A DNA stretch of 24,410 bases from JAJXWB01 sp047971685 (GTDB taxonomy: Bacteria > Pseudomonadota > Alphaproteobacteria > Rhizobiales > Beijerinckiaceae). Under the pieces are notes generated by a model, which did not search any database, was not told the DNA's origin, and was given only the letters and a program-made list of their open reading frames with translations. Shown in pieces: positions 7,225-15,017 of this stretch. The DNA lies in contig JBKDZW010000112.1 of NCBI GenBank assembly GCA_047971685.1, forward strand, positions 1 to 24,410. The letters run 5' to 3'. The first letter of the stretch is position 1. Each line of letters opens with the position of its first letter. The position numbers were made by a program, and so were the translations under genes.

Positions 7225-8943
7225 TCAGGCGCCGGCGCCTTCCTGTTTGCGGCGAAAACGGTTCTTGGCGCCTTGTAACTTGTGGCTGCCGGCGGCTTGT
7301 GGCTTGTGGCTGCCGGCGGCTTGCAACTTGTGGCTGCCAGCGGCTTGCAACTTGTGGCTGCCAGCGGCTTGCGGCTTGGAGGTTCTGGCGCCTTGCGGCT
7401 TATCCTGCGGCCTGCCGTTCTGGGCGGCGTGGCCGTGTGCATGCCCGTGGCCGTGTGCGTGGCCGTGGCTGTGCGCATGCCCGTGATTTGAGCCACGCCC
7501 GGCGTTTTCCCCGCCGCTGCGGCCCTTGCCGCCATAGCCCTTGCCGCCATAGTCCTTGCCGCCAAAAGCCTGTTCGCCAAAGTCCTGTCCACCAAGAACT
7601 TGCCCATCGCGGCCCGAACCGCCGCCGCGCCGCTTGGCTGCGGCCTGCGCCTCGCCGCGCGGCCCGGAGGGGCGGTGCGCCGCCCATGCGTCGCCGTTCG
7701 GCCGTTGTTGCGGACGCTGCTGCGGGCGGGCGGCGGTACGGCGCGAACGTTGCGGCGCGCGCTTGGCGCCGGCCGGCGCGTCGCCCGCTGTTTCCTGCCG
7801 CACATGCGGCGCATTGGGATCGCGCCGGTCCTCGGTCGGAATCTGCTGGCGCGTCGTCTTCTCGATGGCGCGCAGCAGATGGCGCTCGCCATTGTCGCAA
7901 AGCGAGATCGCCACGCCCTCGGCCCCGGCGCGCGCGGTGCGGCCGATGCGATGGACATAGGTTTCGGGCACTTCCGGCAGTTCAAAATTGACGACATGCG
8001 TCACGCCCTCGACGTCGATGCCGCGCGCGGCAATGTCGGTGGCCACCAGAACGCGGGTGCGGCCCGCCTTGAAATCGCCGAGCGTGCGCTGGCGGTTGCC
8101 CTGGCTCTTGGCGCCGTGAATGGCGCCCGAAGCTATGCCCTCCTCGTCCAGAATTCTGGCGACACGGTCGGCGCCGCGCTTGGTGCGCGTGAAAACCAGC
8201 GCGCGCGCGACGTCGCCCGAGCCCAGGATTTCCACGAGCAGGTCACGCTTTCCCTTGGCGTCGACGAAATAGGCGCGCTGCGCGATGCGCTCGGCGGTAG
8301 TGGCGACCGGCGTCACTTCCACACGGGTCGGGTTGCGCAGCATCTCATCGGCAAGCGTTGCGATTTCGCGCGGCATGGTCGCCGAGAAAAACAGCGTCTG
8401 GCGCGTTTTGGGCAGTTTGGAGACGATGCGGCGGATCGGGACGATGAAGCCGAGATCGAGCATGTGATCGGCCTCGTCGAGGACGACCACTTCGGTCGAA
8501 TCGAGCCGCAGGCGGCGCTGATCCATATGGTCGAGCAGACGGCCAGGCGTTGCGACCAGAACATCGAGACCGCGCGAAATCGCCTGAATCTGCGGCCCCA
8601 TGGAAACGCCGCCGACGACGACGGCGACATGCAGGCGGGCATGGCGGCCGTAAACGCGGAAACTGTCGGCGATCTGGACCGCCAGTTCACGGGTGGGCGC
8701 GAGAATGAGGGCGCGCGTTGTCCCCGGCGCCGGGCGGCGCGGGTTTTCGAGCAGGCGCTGGATGATCGGCACGGCGAAAGCGCATGTCTTGCCGGTTCCG
8801 GTCTGGGCGATGCCGAGCAGATCCTCGCCCTGCAAAAGCGGGGGAATGGCGCGGGCCTGAATGGGGGTGGGGTTGACATAGCCTTCGTTGCGGAGTGCGC
8901 GAAGGATGGTCTCGGCAACGCCGAGGCCTGCAAAATCAATCAT
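7225..8943 (-). CDS. DEAD-box ATP-dependent RNA helicase, RhlE type
   Basis: A 572-residue ATP-dependent RNA unwinding enzyme, likely acting in ribosome assembly or RNA turnover. The core carries, in order, the Q motif (NPTPIQ, 24-29), motif I AQTGTGKT (46-53), PTRELAVQI, the DEAD box in VLDEADHMLDLGF, SAT, the helicase C domain with VFTRTKRGADRV, and HRIGRTARAG. After about residue 375 the sequence turns basic and low-complexity: Arg/Ala/Gln-rich, then Gly-rich, then a His-Gly-Ala run (GHAHSHGHAHGH), then four 8-residue repeats, and a basic end. Such tails bind RNA or mediate self-association. Start ATG at 8943 puts MIDFAGLG in the usual family position; a more upstream start at 9036 has no support. 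Confidence 0.93.
   Translation of the reverse strand: MIDFAGLGVAETILRALRNEGYVNPTPIQARAIPPLLQGEDLLGIAQTGTGKTCAFAVPIIQRLLENPRRPAPGTTRALILAPTRELAVQIADSFRVYGRHARLHVAVVVGGVSMGPQIQAISRGLDVLVATPGRLLDHMDQRRLRLDSTEVVVLDEADHMLDLGFIVPIRRIVSKLPKTRQTLFFSATMPREIATLADEMLRNPTRVEVTPVATTAERIAQRAYFVDAKGKRDLLVEILGSGDVARALVFTRTKRGADRVARILDEEGIASGAIHGAKSQGNRQRTLGDFKAGRTRVLVATDIAARGIDVEGVTHVVNFELPEVPETYVHRIGRTARAGAEGVAISLCDNGERHLLRAIEKTTRQQIPTEDRRDPNAPHVRQETAGDAPAGAKRAPQRSRRTAARPQQRPQQRPNGDAWAAHRPSGPRGEAQAAAKRRGGGSGRDGQVLGGQDFGEQAFGGKDYGGKGYGGKGRSGGENAGRGSNHGHAHSHGHAHGHGHAHGHAAQNGRPQDKPQGARTSKPQAAGSHKLQAAGSHKLQAAGSHKPQAAGSHKLQGAKNRFRRKQEGAGA
7279..7374 (-). repeat. Four tandem 24-bp repeats in helicase tail
   Basis: Units start at 7279, 7303, 7327 and 7351 and share the core CTTGTGGCTGCC. 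On the coding strand each unit gives an eight-residue repeat of the type AAGSHKLQ/AAGSHKPQ. The copies differ by a few substitutions, so the array is not brand new, but the unit length keeps the reading frame and copy number can vary between strains. Confidence 0.9.
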
Positions 8944-9113
8944 GTGTACTTTCAAGACGGTCTCGCCCCTGCGCGGATGATCGCGACGAAAACCGAAGTG
9001 GAGCGGCCCCGCGTAAATGGACCGGTATATTGTCATCCGATGCGCTCGACGATGCGCCGCCTGTGATGGCGACCTACGCGACCGGAGCGCTGGCGCTGCG
9101 ATGCAGCAACGGT

Positions 9114-9142
9114 CACATAAGCGATAGCGCGCCGGACGTCAA
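9114..9142 (-). promoter_or_regulatory. Candidate helicase promoter
   Basis: On the minus strand TTGACG (9142-9137) and TATGTG (9119-9114) are separated by 17 nt, a plausible sigma70-type promoter with a good -35 and a mediocre -10. It would give a 5' leader of about 165 nt before the helicase ATG. Confidence 0.35.
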
Positions 9143-9273
9143 TCGACCAATCGGCGAGTATCTGTTCAGAAAAATGGCCGTTGGCCCCTTGAAAATCGGC
9201 CATTACGAGAGAAACCGACAAGCGCGAGCTTTGCCTCAAAAAAGCCGGGTCGTGACTAAAATTTAGGCAATTT

Positions 9274-9307
9274 GCACGAAGGTCGTGCGCAAAAATGCCG
9301 TTTTTGC
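9274..9307 (+). other. Two stacked hairpins upstream of the 73-residue gene
   Basis: GCACGA/TCGTGC with a 3-nt loop (9274-9288) abuts GCAAAAA/TTTTTGC with a 5-nt loop (9289-9307); both stems are perfect. They lie 75 nt before the start of the next gene. The second resembles an intrinsic terminator in either direction (A run on one side, T run in the stem), so an attenuator or bidirectional terminator is possible. No known riboswitch class is recognised. Confidence 0.45.
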
Positions 9308-9382
9308 TCTTGCCAGAGCCGGCCTCACCGTCAACACTACCGCATCGCAGCATTATTGAGTCACACCATTCAGGAGGCTACG

Positions 9383-9604
9383 ATGAAGCCAGGCCAGCGA
9401 GTGCGCCTTAGAGCCGCTTCTCCCATTGCGCAGCGCGACGAGGCTGCCGCCGACGCCATTGGCGTCGTGTTGTGCTGTTACGAGGTGCGTTGCCGTTCCG
9501 GCGCGTCCGAGCGGCTCGACGTCCGCTTTTCCGCCAATAACGTCCTGTGGGGCGTTGGCATCGGCGAGTTCGAGGCCGTCGAGGACGGTTGCGACTTCAA
9601 TTGA
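9383..9604 (+). CDS. 73-residue conserved-looking hypothetical protein
   Basis: ATG at 9383 follows AGGAGG with a 5-nt spacer, so translation is well supported. The small product is mixed charge and predicted beta-rich, beginning MKPGQRVRLRAASP and ending with an acidic stretch (GEFEAVEDGCDF). KPGQRVRL near the start resembles the first strand of small SH3-like or KOW-like folds, but that is only a visual impression. It has four Cys (two adjacent at CCYEVRC). No signal peptide or membrane segment is visible. It stands alone between the helicase and pyrE. I do not recognise its family. Confidence 0.7.
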   Translation: MKPGQRVRLRAASPIAQRDEAAADAIGVVLCCYEVRCRSGASERLDVRFSANNVLWGVGIGEFEAVEDGCDFN

Positions 9605-9717
9605 GATCAGGGCGATCCCGGCCCCCTCCCCCTTGTCGCCTCTCTCTCAATTTCCGGTTTCCCCTCCAGCGGGCATGATTTAGACAGGCGGCGACGCAAC
9701 CAGCCGGACGCCGCCTC

Positions 9718-10449
9718 ATGCCGCTCACCACTCCCTCCGCCGCGCAGCCGCTTTCGCCCGCCGCTCTCGAAAAACAATTGTTCGCGCAAGAGACCGCGAA
9801 AATGCTGCTGGAGGTGGAGGCGGTTCTGTTCAATCCGGACAAGCCGTTCATTTTCACCTCGGGCTGGGCGAGCCCGGTCTACACAGACATGCGCAAGATC
9901 ATTTCCTATCCGCGCCTGCGCAAGCGCATGCTCGATTTCGCCGTCACGACCATCGAGCGCGAAATCGGCTACGAGGCGCTCGACGTGATCGCCGGCGGCG
10001 AGACGGCCGGCATTCCCTATGCCGCCTGGATGGCCGACCGGCTGGCGCTGCCGATGCAATATATCCGCAAGAAACCGAAGGGCTTCGGCCGCAACGCCCA
10101 GATCGAGGGCGACCTGCACGACAACGGCCGCGCGCTTCTGGTGGAGGATCTGGCGACCGACGGCCGCTCCAAGGTCAATTTCTGCAATGCGCTGCGCGAG
10201 GCCGGCCAGCGCTGCGACCACGCCTTCGTCTTCTTCTTCTACGACATTTTCCCCAGCGCTCGCCAAGACCTCGCCAAGCTCGGCATCGAGTTGCACGCGC
10301 TGTGCACATGGTGGGACGTGCTCGACGTTGCGCGCGCAACGCAATATCTCGAGCCCGCCAAGCTCGCCGAAGTCGAGAAATTTCTTCACAAGCCCGCCGA
10401 ATGGTCGGCGGCGCACGGCGGCATCGCCGAATTCAAGTCGGCTGGCTGA
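9718..10449 (+). CDS. pyrE: Orotate phosphoribosyltransferase
   Basis: Joins orotate to PRPP to form orotidine 5'-monophosphate in de novo pyrimidine synthesis, in the cytoplasm. The 243-residue protein shows the conserved FIFTSGWASPVYTDMRK segment near residues 43-59, the flexible catalytic-loop region with paired lysines (YIRKKPKGFGRN, about 115-126), and the PRPP-binding signature LLVEDLATDGRSK at about 140-152. An N-terminal extension of about 20 residues precedes the first helix. It converges with the membrane protein gene on the other strand with 6 bp between the two stop codons, and no intrinsic terminator is visible between them. Confidence 0.95.
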   Translation: MPLTTPSAAQPLSPAALEKQLFAQETAKMLLEVEAVLFNPDKPFIFTSGWASPVYTDMRKIISYPRLRKRMLDFAVTTIEREIGYEALDVIAGGETAGIPYAAWMADRLALPMQYIRKKPKGFGRNAQIEGDLHDNGRALLVEDLATDGRSKVNFCNALREAGQRCDHAFVFFFYDIFPSARQDLAKLGIELHALCTWWDVLDVARATQYLEPAKLAEVEKFLHKPAEWSAAHGGIAEFKSAG

Positions 10450-10455
10450 GCGCCA

Positions 10456-12027
10456 TCAGGGCGCGCCCCAGCAGGCGGTCGCCATGGTCAGCGTATCCGG
10501 CCATTCCGGCAATTCGCCCGCCGGCGGCGGCGCCCAGGTCACGACCTGCGCGGGCGGGGGCATGGCGCCGAACAGGGCGTTCAGGCGCGCATCGACGGGC
10601 GCGATATAATTGGTCTGGAGCACGCGCCGGCGCGTGGCGTGGGAAATGTCCATCACGGTGCAGGCGTTGATCGGATAGGTTTTCCAGGCAAGCGCGCGAT
10701 AGAATTCGTAACCGCCCGAGGTCGTGGCCAGCGCAATCAGGACATAGCCGGCAAAGTCCGCGCCGCGCCGGGGCGTATCGCGGTTGAGCAAGGCGTAGCC
10801 GAACAGAAAGGCCAGGATGACGAGCGCGGGAATCGAGCCGCGCATGACCAGATCGTTGAACTCGCCGAACGGAAAGAACGGCAGGATCGCCAACAGCGCG
10901 ACATTGACCCACAAAAGCGCCAGCCATTCGCCCGGCACGCGCGCGCGCAGATACCAGACGACTGCGGCTGCTGCGAGCTGGACCGGCAGAAACCCGAAAT
11001 AGGACGGCCAGAATTCCTTGAAACCGAACACATCGGGCCGCGGCACGGTGTCGGAGGCGGCCGTCAGGTAAAGGAGGACCGGCACGCACAACAAGGCCGC
11101 AATCATTCCGGCCCAGGTGCGGCGCGCCAGCAGGACCTCGCGCGGCGCGCGAAACAGGAAAAAGGCGATGGCGGGCACGGCGGGCACGATCGCCAGCGGC
11201 GACCAGAACATGAGCAGCGCAACCGCCACGCCGATCGTTCCCACATCGACCTCGCGCCGGGCGCCGGCCAGCAGCAGGATCGCCAGCATCCAGCCGGGCA
11301 GCATATGGTTCGGCACCCAGAATATCTGCGTAATCGAGCCGGAATACTGGAAGATGCCGTTCCAGGAATCCATGGTGTCGCGGCCGGGATTGAACTCCGA
11401 AACCTTGCCAGTGGCGAGGAAAGCGGCGATGCGGACGATGATGCCGGCGCCGGCGAAACCAAGCAGGATCGCCAGGTTCGCCCACCCGCGCCCGAGCGAC
11501 AGCAAGACATAGAAGATTGCGCCAAGCAGCAGCGTATTCTGCGCGAGCATGGCGACATGGGCGCCGGCCAGGCCGGCGAACTGCCCGAAAAGCGCGGGCA
11601 GAACATACATGCCGAGCGGCGCGCGCAAGAGGTAATCGACGCCGTTGACGCGATAGACCGTCGGAAAGCCGCTGTTCACGAGATCGGAGAGAACGGCGTC
11701 GCGCAGATACCAGTCGCCGGTGGGGCGGAACACGTGGGTTGCCCCGCCAAACACCAGCAGGGCGCAGGCAAGCACAAGGCACAGGACAAGACGGCGCTTG
11801 TCGACGGGGGATTCGAGAAAAGCGCCCTGCCCGTAAGCCAGGGCGCGCGCGCCGATAAAGATGCAGGCCATGGCGCCCGCGCCAAGCGCGATGGCGTAAG
11901 GCGCGCGCATGGAGAGCGCAAAAAGCGCCGTCGACGCGCCGAACACAACGAGCGCTGCGGCAAGCAATCCGCCATTGTCGAACCGCGCGCAGCGCGCACT
12001 TACGAGGGCCGATTGCGGGCTGAGCAT
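10456..12027 (-). CDS. Polytopic membrane protein, GT-C glycosyltransferase-like
   Basis: A 523-residue integral membrane protein with roughly ten or more hydrophobic segments spread along its length. After the second or third segment comes a charged loop, RPTGDWYLRDAVLSDLVNSGFP (split here by residue classes: Asp/Trp, then Arg-Asp, then Ser-Asp-Leu). This resembles the first periplasmic loop of GT-C transferases, where an acidic residue acts as catalytic base toward a polyprenyl-phosphate sugar. The C-terminal 90 residues are soluble. It begins 6 nt after the stop of the epimerase-like gene on the same strand, so the two are co-transcribed; a shared role in surface polysaccharide or glycolipid synthesis is an inference. 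No sequence-specific GT family can be assigned by eye. Confidence 0.6.
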   Translation of the reverse strand: MLSPQSALVSARCARFDNGGLLAAALVVFGASTALFALSMRAPYAIALGAGAMACIFIGARALAYGQGAFLESPVDKRRLVLCLVLACALLVFGGATHVFRPTGDWYLRDAVLSDLVNSGFPTVYRVNGVDYLLRAPLGMYVLPALFGQFAGLAGAHVAMLAQNTLLLGAIFYVLLSLGRGWANLAILLGFAGAGIIVRIAAFLATGKVSEFNPGRDTMDSWNGIFQYSGSITQIFWVPNHMLPGWMLAILLLAGARREVDVGTIGVAVALLMFWSPLAIVPAVPAIAFFLFRAPREVLLARRTWAGMIAALLCVPVLLYLTAASDTVPRPDVFGFKEFWPSYFGFLPVQLAAAAVVWYLRARVPGEWLALLWVNVALLAILPFFPFGEFNDLVMRGSIPALVILAFLFGYALLNRDTPRRGADFAGYVLIALATTSGGYEFYRALAWKTYPINACTVMDISHATRRRVLQTNYIAPVDARLNALFGAMPPPAQVVTWAPPPAGELPEWPDTLTMATACWGAP

Positions 12028-12033
12028 ACCCGA

Positions 12034-12921
12034 TCAGGCCCCGACCGCGCGGAGCGGCGCCACCTCATCATTGGCGATGGGCGCAAATGGCGTGGTGAGA
12101 CGCACACGCTGGCCGAGATAGCGGTCGATCTGCTCGAGCGTGACGGCGCGCATGTCCTGACCCGCCTCGAGCGCCTGCCGCCAGTCCTGCATCCATTGAC
12201 GCGCCTGGACTTCATTCAGCAGGGGCGCATAGCCCAGCGCCTGCGGACGCGCCGCATGGGTGTCGAACGCAAAGGACCAGGCGCGCGCCAGGCCGTCGGC
12301 GGCGCATGCTGCGCGCTCGGCCAGAAGCAGAACGCCATAGAGCGCGTCCAGCACATGATGCGGCGCGTTCTGGCCGAAGCCTGCGTCTATGACGCCGCCG
12401 GAAACATCCTCATCGCCCAGAGATGGCGGACAATGCAGCGAGACGATGTGGCTGTGCGCGCCATGGCCGTGCGATTGCGCGACAAGCTCGATCCAGTCGA
12501 GCGCGACGTAATCGGAATGCGGGGAAACGAAGACCGCCGCCTGGACGGAATGCGCTCCCAGCGTGGCCTCCAGAACGTCGGCGCAACCGGCCGGATTCGA
12601 TTTGCCGCGCGCGGGGGTCTTGCCCTGCGCACGCACGACCGGATGCGCGAGATGGATGACGATATCGGGATCGGCGGCGCGCAAGGCGCCGTCAAGCAAG
12701 GCGCCGTCGCACACGTCGCCGCGCACGTCGCACAGGTTTTCGCCGGCGCGCGCCAGCGCGTAGAGCGAGGTTCCCGCCGCAGGCGCGGGGCCGAAGCCGG
12801 TCGTGCGCGCACACAGGCGCTCCAGCATCAGGCAGGCCCAGGCGCCCGCAAAGCCCGTATGCCCGGTGAGAAATACGCGGCGTTCGCGCCAGAACGAGGA
12901 ATGGATCAAGACAATCTCCAT
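12034..12921 (-). CDS. Degenerate CDP-glucose 4,6-dehydratase-like protein
   Basis: An extended-SDR Rossmann protein of 295 residues. The N terminus matches CDP-glucose 4,6-dehydratases (FWRERRVFLTGHTGFAG, with TGxxGxxG at 19-26), and the C terminus matches the same family (HVLDALYGVLLLAER, then AGQDMRAVTLEQIDRYL). Family members are usually about 355 residues. Here the middle is short, and the place of the Y-x3-K catalytic pair reads Y137-x3-D141, with no Thr-Asp-Lys before it. It therefore keeps the nucleotide-binding frame and C-terminal fold but should not catalyse normal dehydration. Start: ATG at 12921 is taken; a TTG at 12936 is possible and neither has a strong SD. It leads a two-gene operon with the GT-C-like protein. 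It could be a pseudoenzyme or a decaying gene. Confidence 0.65.
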   Translation of the reverse strand: MEIVLIHSSFWRERRVFLTGHTGFAGAWACLMLERLCARTTGFGPAPAAGTSLYALARAGENLCDVRGDVCDGALLDGALRAADPDIVIHLAHPVVRAQGKTPARGKSNPAGCADVLEATLGAHSVQAAVFVSPHSDYVALDWIELVAQSHGHGAHSHIVSLHCPPSLGDEDVSGGVIDAGFGQNAPHHVLDALYGVLLLAERAACAADGLARAWSFAFDTHAARPQALGYAPLLNEVQARQWMQDWRQALEAGQDMRAVTLEQIDRYLGQRVRLTTPFAPIANDEVAPLRAVGA

Positions 12922-12944
12922 GGACCGTCCGAACAACGCCGCCG

Positions 12945-12986
12945 CCTGTCGAGGATGCAGCGGCGCCTGTCGAGGATGCAGCGGCG
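12945..12986. repeat. 21-bp perfect tandem duplication
   Basis: The unit CCTGTCGAGGATGCAGCGGC plus one G occurs twice in tandem directly upstream of the epimerase-like gene, with a partial third start (CCTGG) after it. It lies in the leader or promoter region of that gene and looks like a recent slippage duplication. Confidence 0.85.
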
Positions 12987-13113
12987 CCTGGCCCGGTCAA
13001 GCCAAACTATGCTTCGTCAAATGACATGTGATTTCAGGCCGCGAATTCGTACGGACGGAGGCTACACAATACATGTCCCTATCCTTGCCCGCACCTTGCA
13101 GGCAGTACGCAAA

Positions 13114-13133
13114 CGCCCCTGCAAAACGGGGCG
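13114..13133 (-). terminator. Possible weak terminator of the metallo-hydrolase gene
   Basis: CGCCCC/GGGGCG form a 6-bp stem with an 8-nt loop, about 58-77 nt after the stop on the minus strand. Only TTTGCGT follows, so the T tract is weak. The same gap (12922-13190) also contains the palindrome CCGTTAACGG near the stop codon. Confidence 0.35.
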
Positions 13134-13190
13134 GCCGAAGCGGCACCCATACGTCGAGGCGGTAAGTAAACCGTTAACGGGCGGTTAGGA

Positions 13191-13883
13191 TTAAAGGAAA
13201 GGATTGATCTGACGTTCCTGGCCGATCGTTCCCATCGGGCCGTGGCCGGGCAGGAAAGCCGTATTGTCGCCAAGCGGAAAGAGCTTGGTCTCGATCATGC
13301 GGATGAGCGTGGCGTGATCGCCGCCGGGCAGGTCCGTGCGTCCGACGGACCCGCGAAACAGGACATCGCCGACGATGGCCAGGCCCTGGTCGTCCTTGTG
13401 GGCATCGTCGCGCCGCCAGGCGAAAACGACGCTGCCGGGCGAATGGCCGGGGCAATGCAGCACGTCGAAGGAGATATCGCCGACGCGCACGACATCGCCC
13501 TCCTCCAGCCAGCGGTCGGGATGGACCGCATCCGCGGGGGGAAAGCCATAGCCCTTGGCGATCTGCGGCAATTGCTCGAGCAATGTCTTGTCGCCCGGAT
13601 GCGGCCCCTCGACCGGGACGCCGGTCTTGCGGGCGAGTTCGGCGACGGCGCCGATATGGTCGATATGGCCGTGCGTGATGAGGATTTTTTCAAGCGCGCC
13701 GCCGGTCTGGGCAAGGGCCGCCTCGATGCGCGGGAGATCGCCGCCGGGATCGACGACCGCCGCCTTGTTGGTGGCGGCGCAAACGATGATCGAGCAATTC
13801 TGCTCGAACGGCGTGACGGGGACGATGGCGAGCTTGAAGGGAGGCATGGGCGGCTTCGGACTGATTGCGGTTGATTCGGCCAT
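13191..13883 (-). CDS. MBL-fold metallo-hydrolase, YcbL / type II glyoxalase-like
   Basis: A 230-residue zinc hydrolase of the glyoxalase II-like subgroup, close in layout to E. coli YcbL; the expected activity is hydrolysis of glutathione thioesters. The metal motif HGHIDH is at 71-76, followed by His147 (HCPGHSPG), Asp173 (VGDVLF) and His214 (PGHGP), a complete set of ligands. The protein ends at the usual INPFL. I chose ATG at 13883 (a GCGGAT upstream could act as SD); ATG at 13847 is also possible. The frame stays open to 14066 with a plausible ATG at 14012, giving 43 extra polar residues of unknown value. It is divergent from the isomerase-like gene at 14081. Confidence 0.88.
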   Translation of the reverse strand: MAESTAISPKPPMPPFKLAIVPVTPFEQNCSIIVCAATNKAAVVDPGGDLPRIEAALAQTGGALEKILITHGHIDHIGAVAELARKTGVPVEGPHPGDKTLLEQLPQIAKGYGFPPADAVHPDRWLEEGDVVRVGDISFDVLHCPGHSPGSVVFAWRRDDAHKDDQGLAIVGDVLFRGSVGRTDLPGGDHATLIRMIETKLFPLGDNTAFLPGHGPMGTIGQERQINPFL

Positions 13884-14080
13884 AGCATCCGCCGCGCGAT
13901 CCGTCACGCGCGCATCGCCTGCATGCAGACCGGTTTTTTTTCGCGCAGAAGATTGCGCGGCCTGCCGTGCGACATAGGCGTCGTTGGCATAGACGGTCTC
14001 TCTTAATTGCATCCCTTCAGCATTTGCCTCGACAAGCCGCTTCCTCCCGCGCGACAATCGCAGCATGGAGGGATGACGCC

Positions 14081-14713
14081 GTGATCGAATTTTTCTTCGA
14101 CTGTTCGAGCCCCTGGACCTATCTGGGCTTTCATACCATTCAGCCGCTTGCGGCGGAATTCGGCGAAAAGATCGTCTGGAAACCCATTCTGGTCGGCGGC
14201 GTCTTCAACACCGTCAATCCAAGCGTCTACGCCTCGCGCGAAAAACCCGTGCCGGCGAAAGCCGCCTATATGCTGAAGGATCTGGGCGATTGGGCGCGCC
14301 TTTCGGGGCTCGACATCAAAATGCCGCCGCGCGTCTTTCCCGTGAACAGCGTGAAGGCCATGCGCGGCTGCATTCTCCTCGAGCCGGAAGGCAAGCTCGT
14401 GGATTTCGCGCAAGCGACCTTTGAAGCCTATTGGGGGCGCGACGAGGATATTTCGCAGGACGACGCATTGACCCGCATCTGCAAAAGCGTCGGCGTCGAT
14501 CCCGCGCATTTCTTTGCAGGCGTCGCGCGCCCCGAGATCAAGAACGCCTTGCGCGAAAACACCGAGGAATTGATTGCGCGCGGCGGCTTCGGGTCGCCGA
14601 CGGTTTTCGTCGATAAAACGGACATGTATTTCGGCAACGACCGGACGCCGCTGATCCTCGCCGCGCTGACGCGCGCCAAGGCCAGGACAGGCGCAGGCGC
14701 CGGCCGGGCCTGA
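14081..14713 (+). CDS. 2-hydroxychromene-2-carboxylate isomerase-like protein (DsbA/kappa-GST fold)
   Basis: A 210-residue thioredoxin-fold protein of the HCCA isomerase/kappa-GST group, which uses glutathione and a Ser instead of a Cys pair. The N-terminal IEFFFDCSSPWTY has the catalytic-type Ser10-Pro11 and Tyr14, and the late GSPTVFV supplies the cis-Pro loop near residue 172. The helical insertion between them is typical. GTG at 14081 is the start because GGAGGG is 8 nt upstream and the fold begins at once. No aromatic-degradation genes flank it, so naphthalene-type catabolism is not implied. It may be a general glutathione-linked oxidoreductase or isomerase. Confidence 0.85.
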   Translation: MIEFFFDCSSPWTYLGFHTIQPLAAEFGEKIVWKPILVGGVFNTVNPSVYASREKPVPAKAAYMLKDLGDWARLSGLDIKMPPRVFPVNSVKAMRGCILLEPEGKLVDFAQATFEAYWGRDEDISQDDALTRICKSVGVDPAHFFAGVARPEIKNALRENTEELIARGGFGSPTVFVDKTDMYFGNDRTPLILAALTRAKARTGAGAGRA

Positions 14714-15017
14714 CAATCGCCGGGCCGGCCGCATATAGGCGCGCGGCCCTCGCGCATCGGGTTTTGCGCATCCCAATCCAGACTGGCCGCGACAACGAAA
14801 GCCAATCGGGCGCAACGGCCTTGCGGGGCTCGAACCCGTCCCGGAAATCTTCTACAAGACGGTTGGCGTTTTCGCTGGCGGCGCGAGCGCCGAAGCGCGG
14901 CCAGACCGGCCGCGCACACCCCAGCCGAAGCGCGGCCAGACCGGCCGCGCACACCCCAGCCGAAGCGCGGCCAGACCGGCCGCGCCTTGAGCAAACCGCC
15001 GGAGGCTTTCGACTGAA
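14714..15017. other. 304-bp intergenic region before rmlD
   Basis: No gene is supported. The main content is the 35-bp hairpin repeat cluster at 14891-14985. GGAGG about 12 nt before the rmlD ATG is a distant SD. No clear promoter hexamers are seen. Confidence 0.5.
14891..14985. repeat. 35-bp tandem repeats, each with a perfect 8-bp hairpin
   Basis: Units begin at 14891, 14926 and 14961; two are full length and identical by eye, and the third stops after 25 bp. Each contains GCGCGGCC/GGCCGCGC around the loop AGACC (first copy 14895-14915). Three closely spaced strong hairpins resemble REP/BIME-type intergenic elements or a composite transcription barrier between the isomerase-like gene and rmlD. 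Confidence 0.9.

Larger units (their letters stand above)
8944..9382. other. 439-bp divergent intergenic region
   Basis: No gene is supported here. On the minus strand it should hold the helicase promoter and an approximately 165-nt leader. On the plus strand it leads to the 73-residue gene and contains two adjacent hairpins at 9274-9307. The AT-richer patch at 9230-9310 contrasts with its surroundings. Confidence 0.5.

Noticed and set aside
10639..13188. 849-residue plus-strand open frame across 10.6-13.2 kb
   Set aside because: Highly charged, Arg/Gln/Gly-rich shadow of two minus-strand genes; contains no recognisable domain, whereas the minus frames have membrane segments and a Rossmann fold.
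14821..14845. T-arm-like sequence on the minus strand (GGGTTCGAGCCC) before rmlD
   Set aside because: There is no acceptor stem, CCA end, D arm or anticodon arm in the right places, so it is not a tRNA gene.
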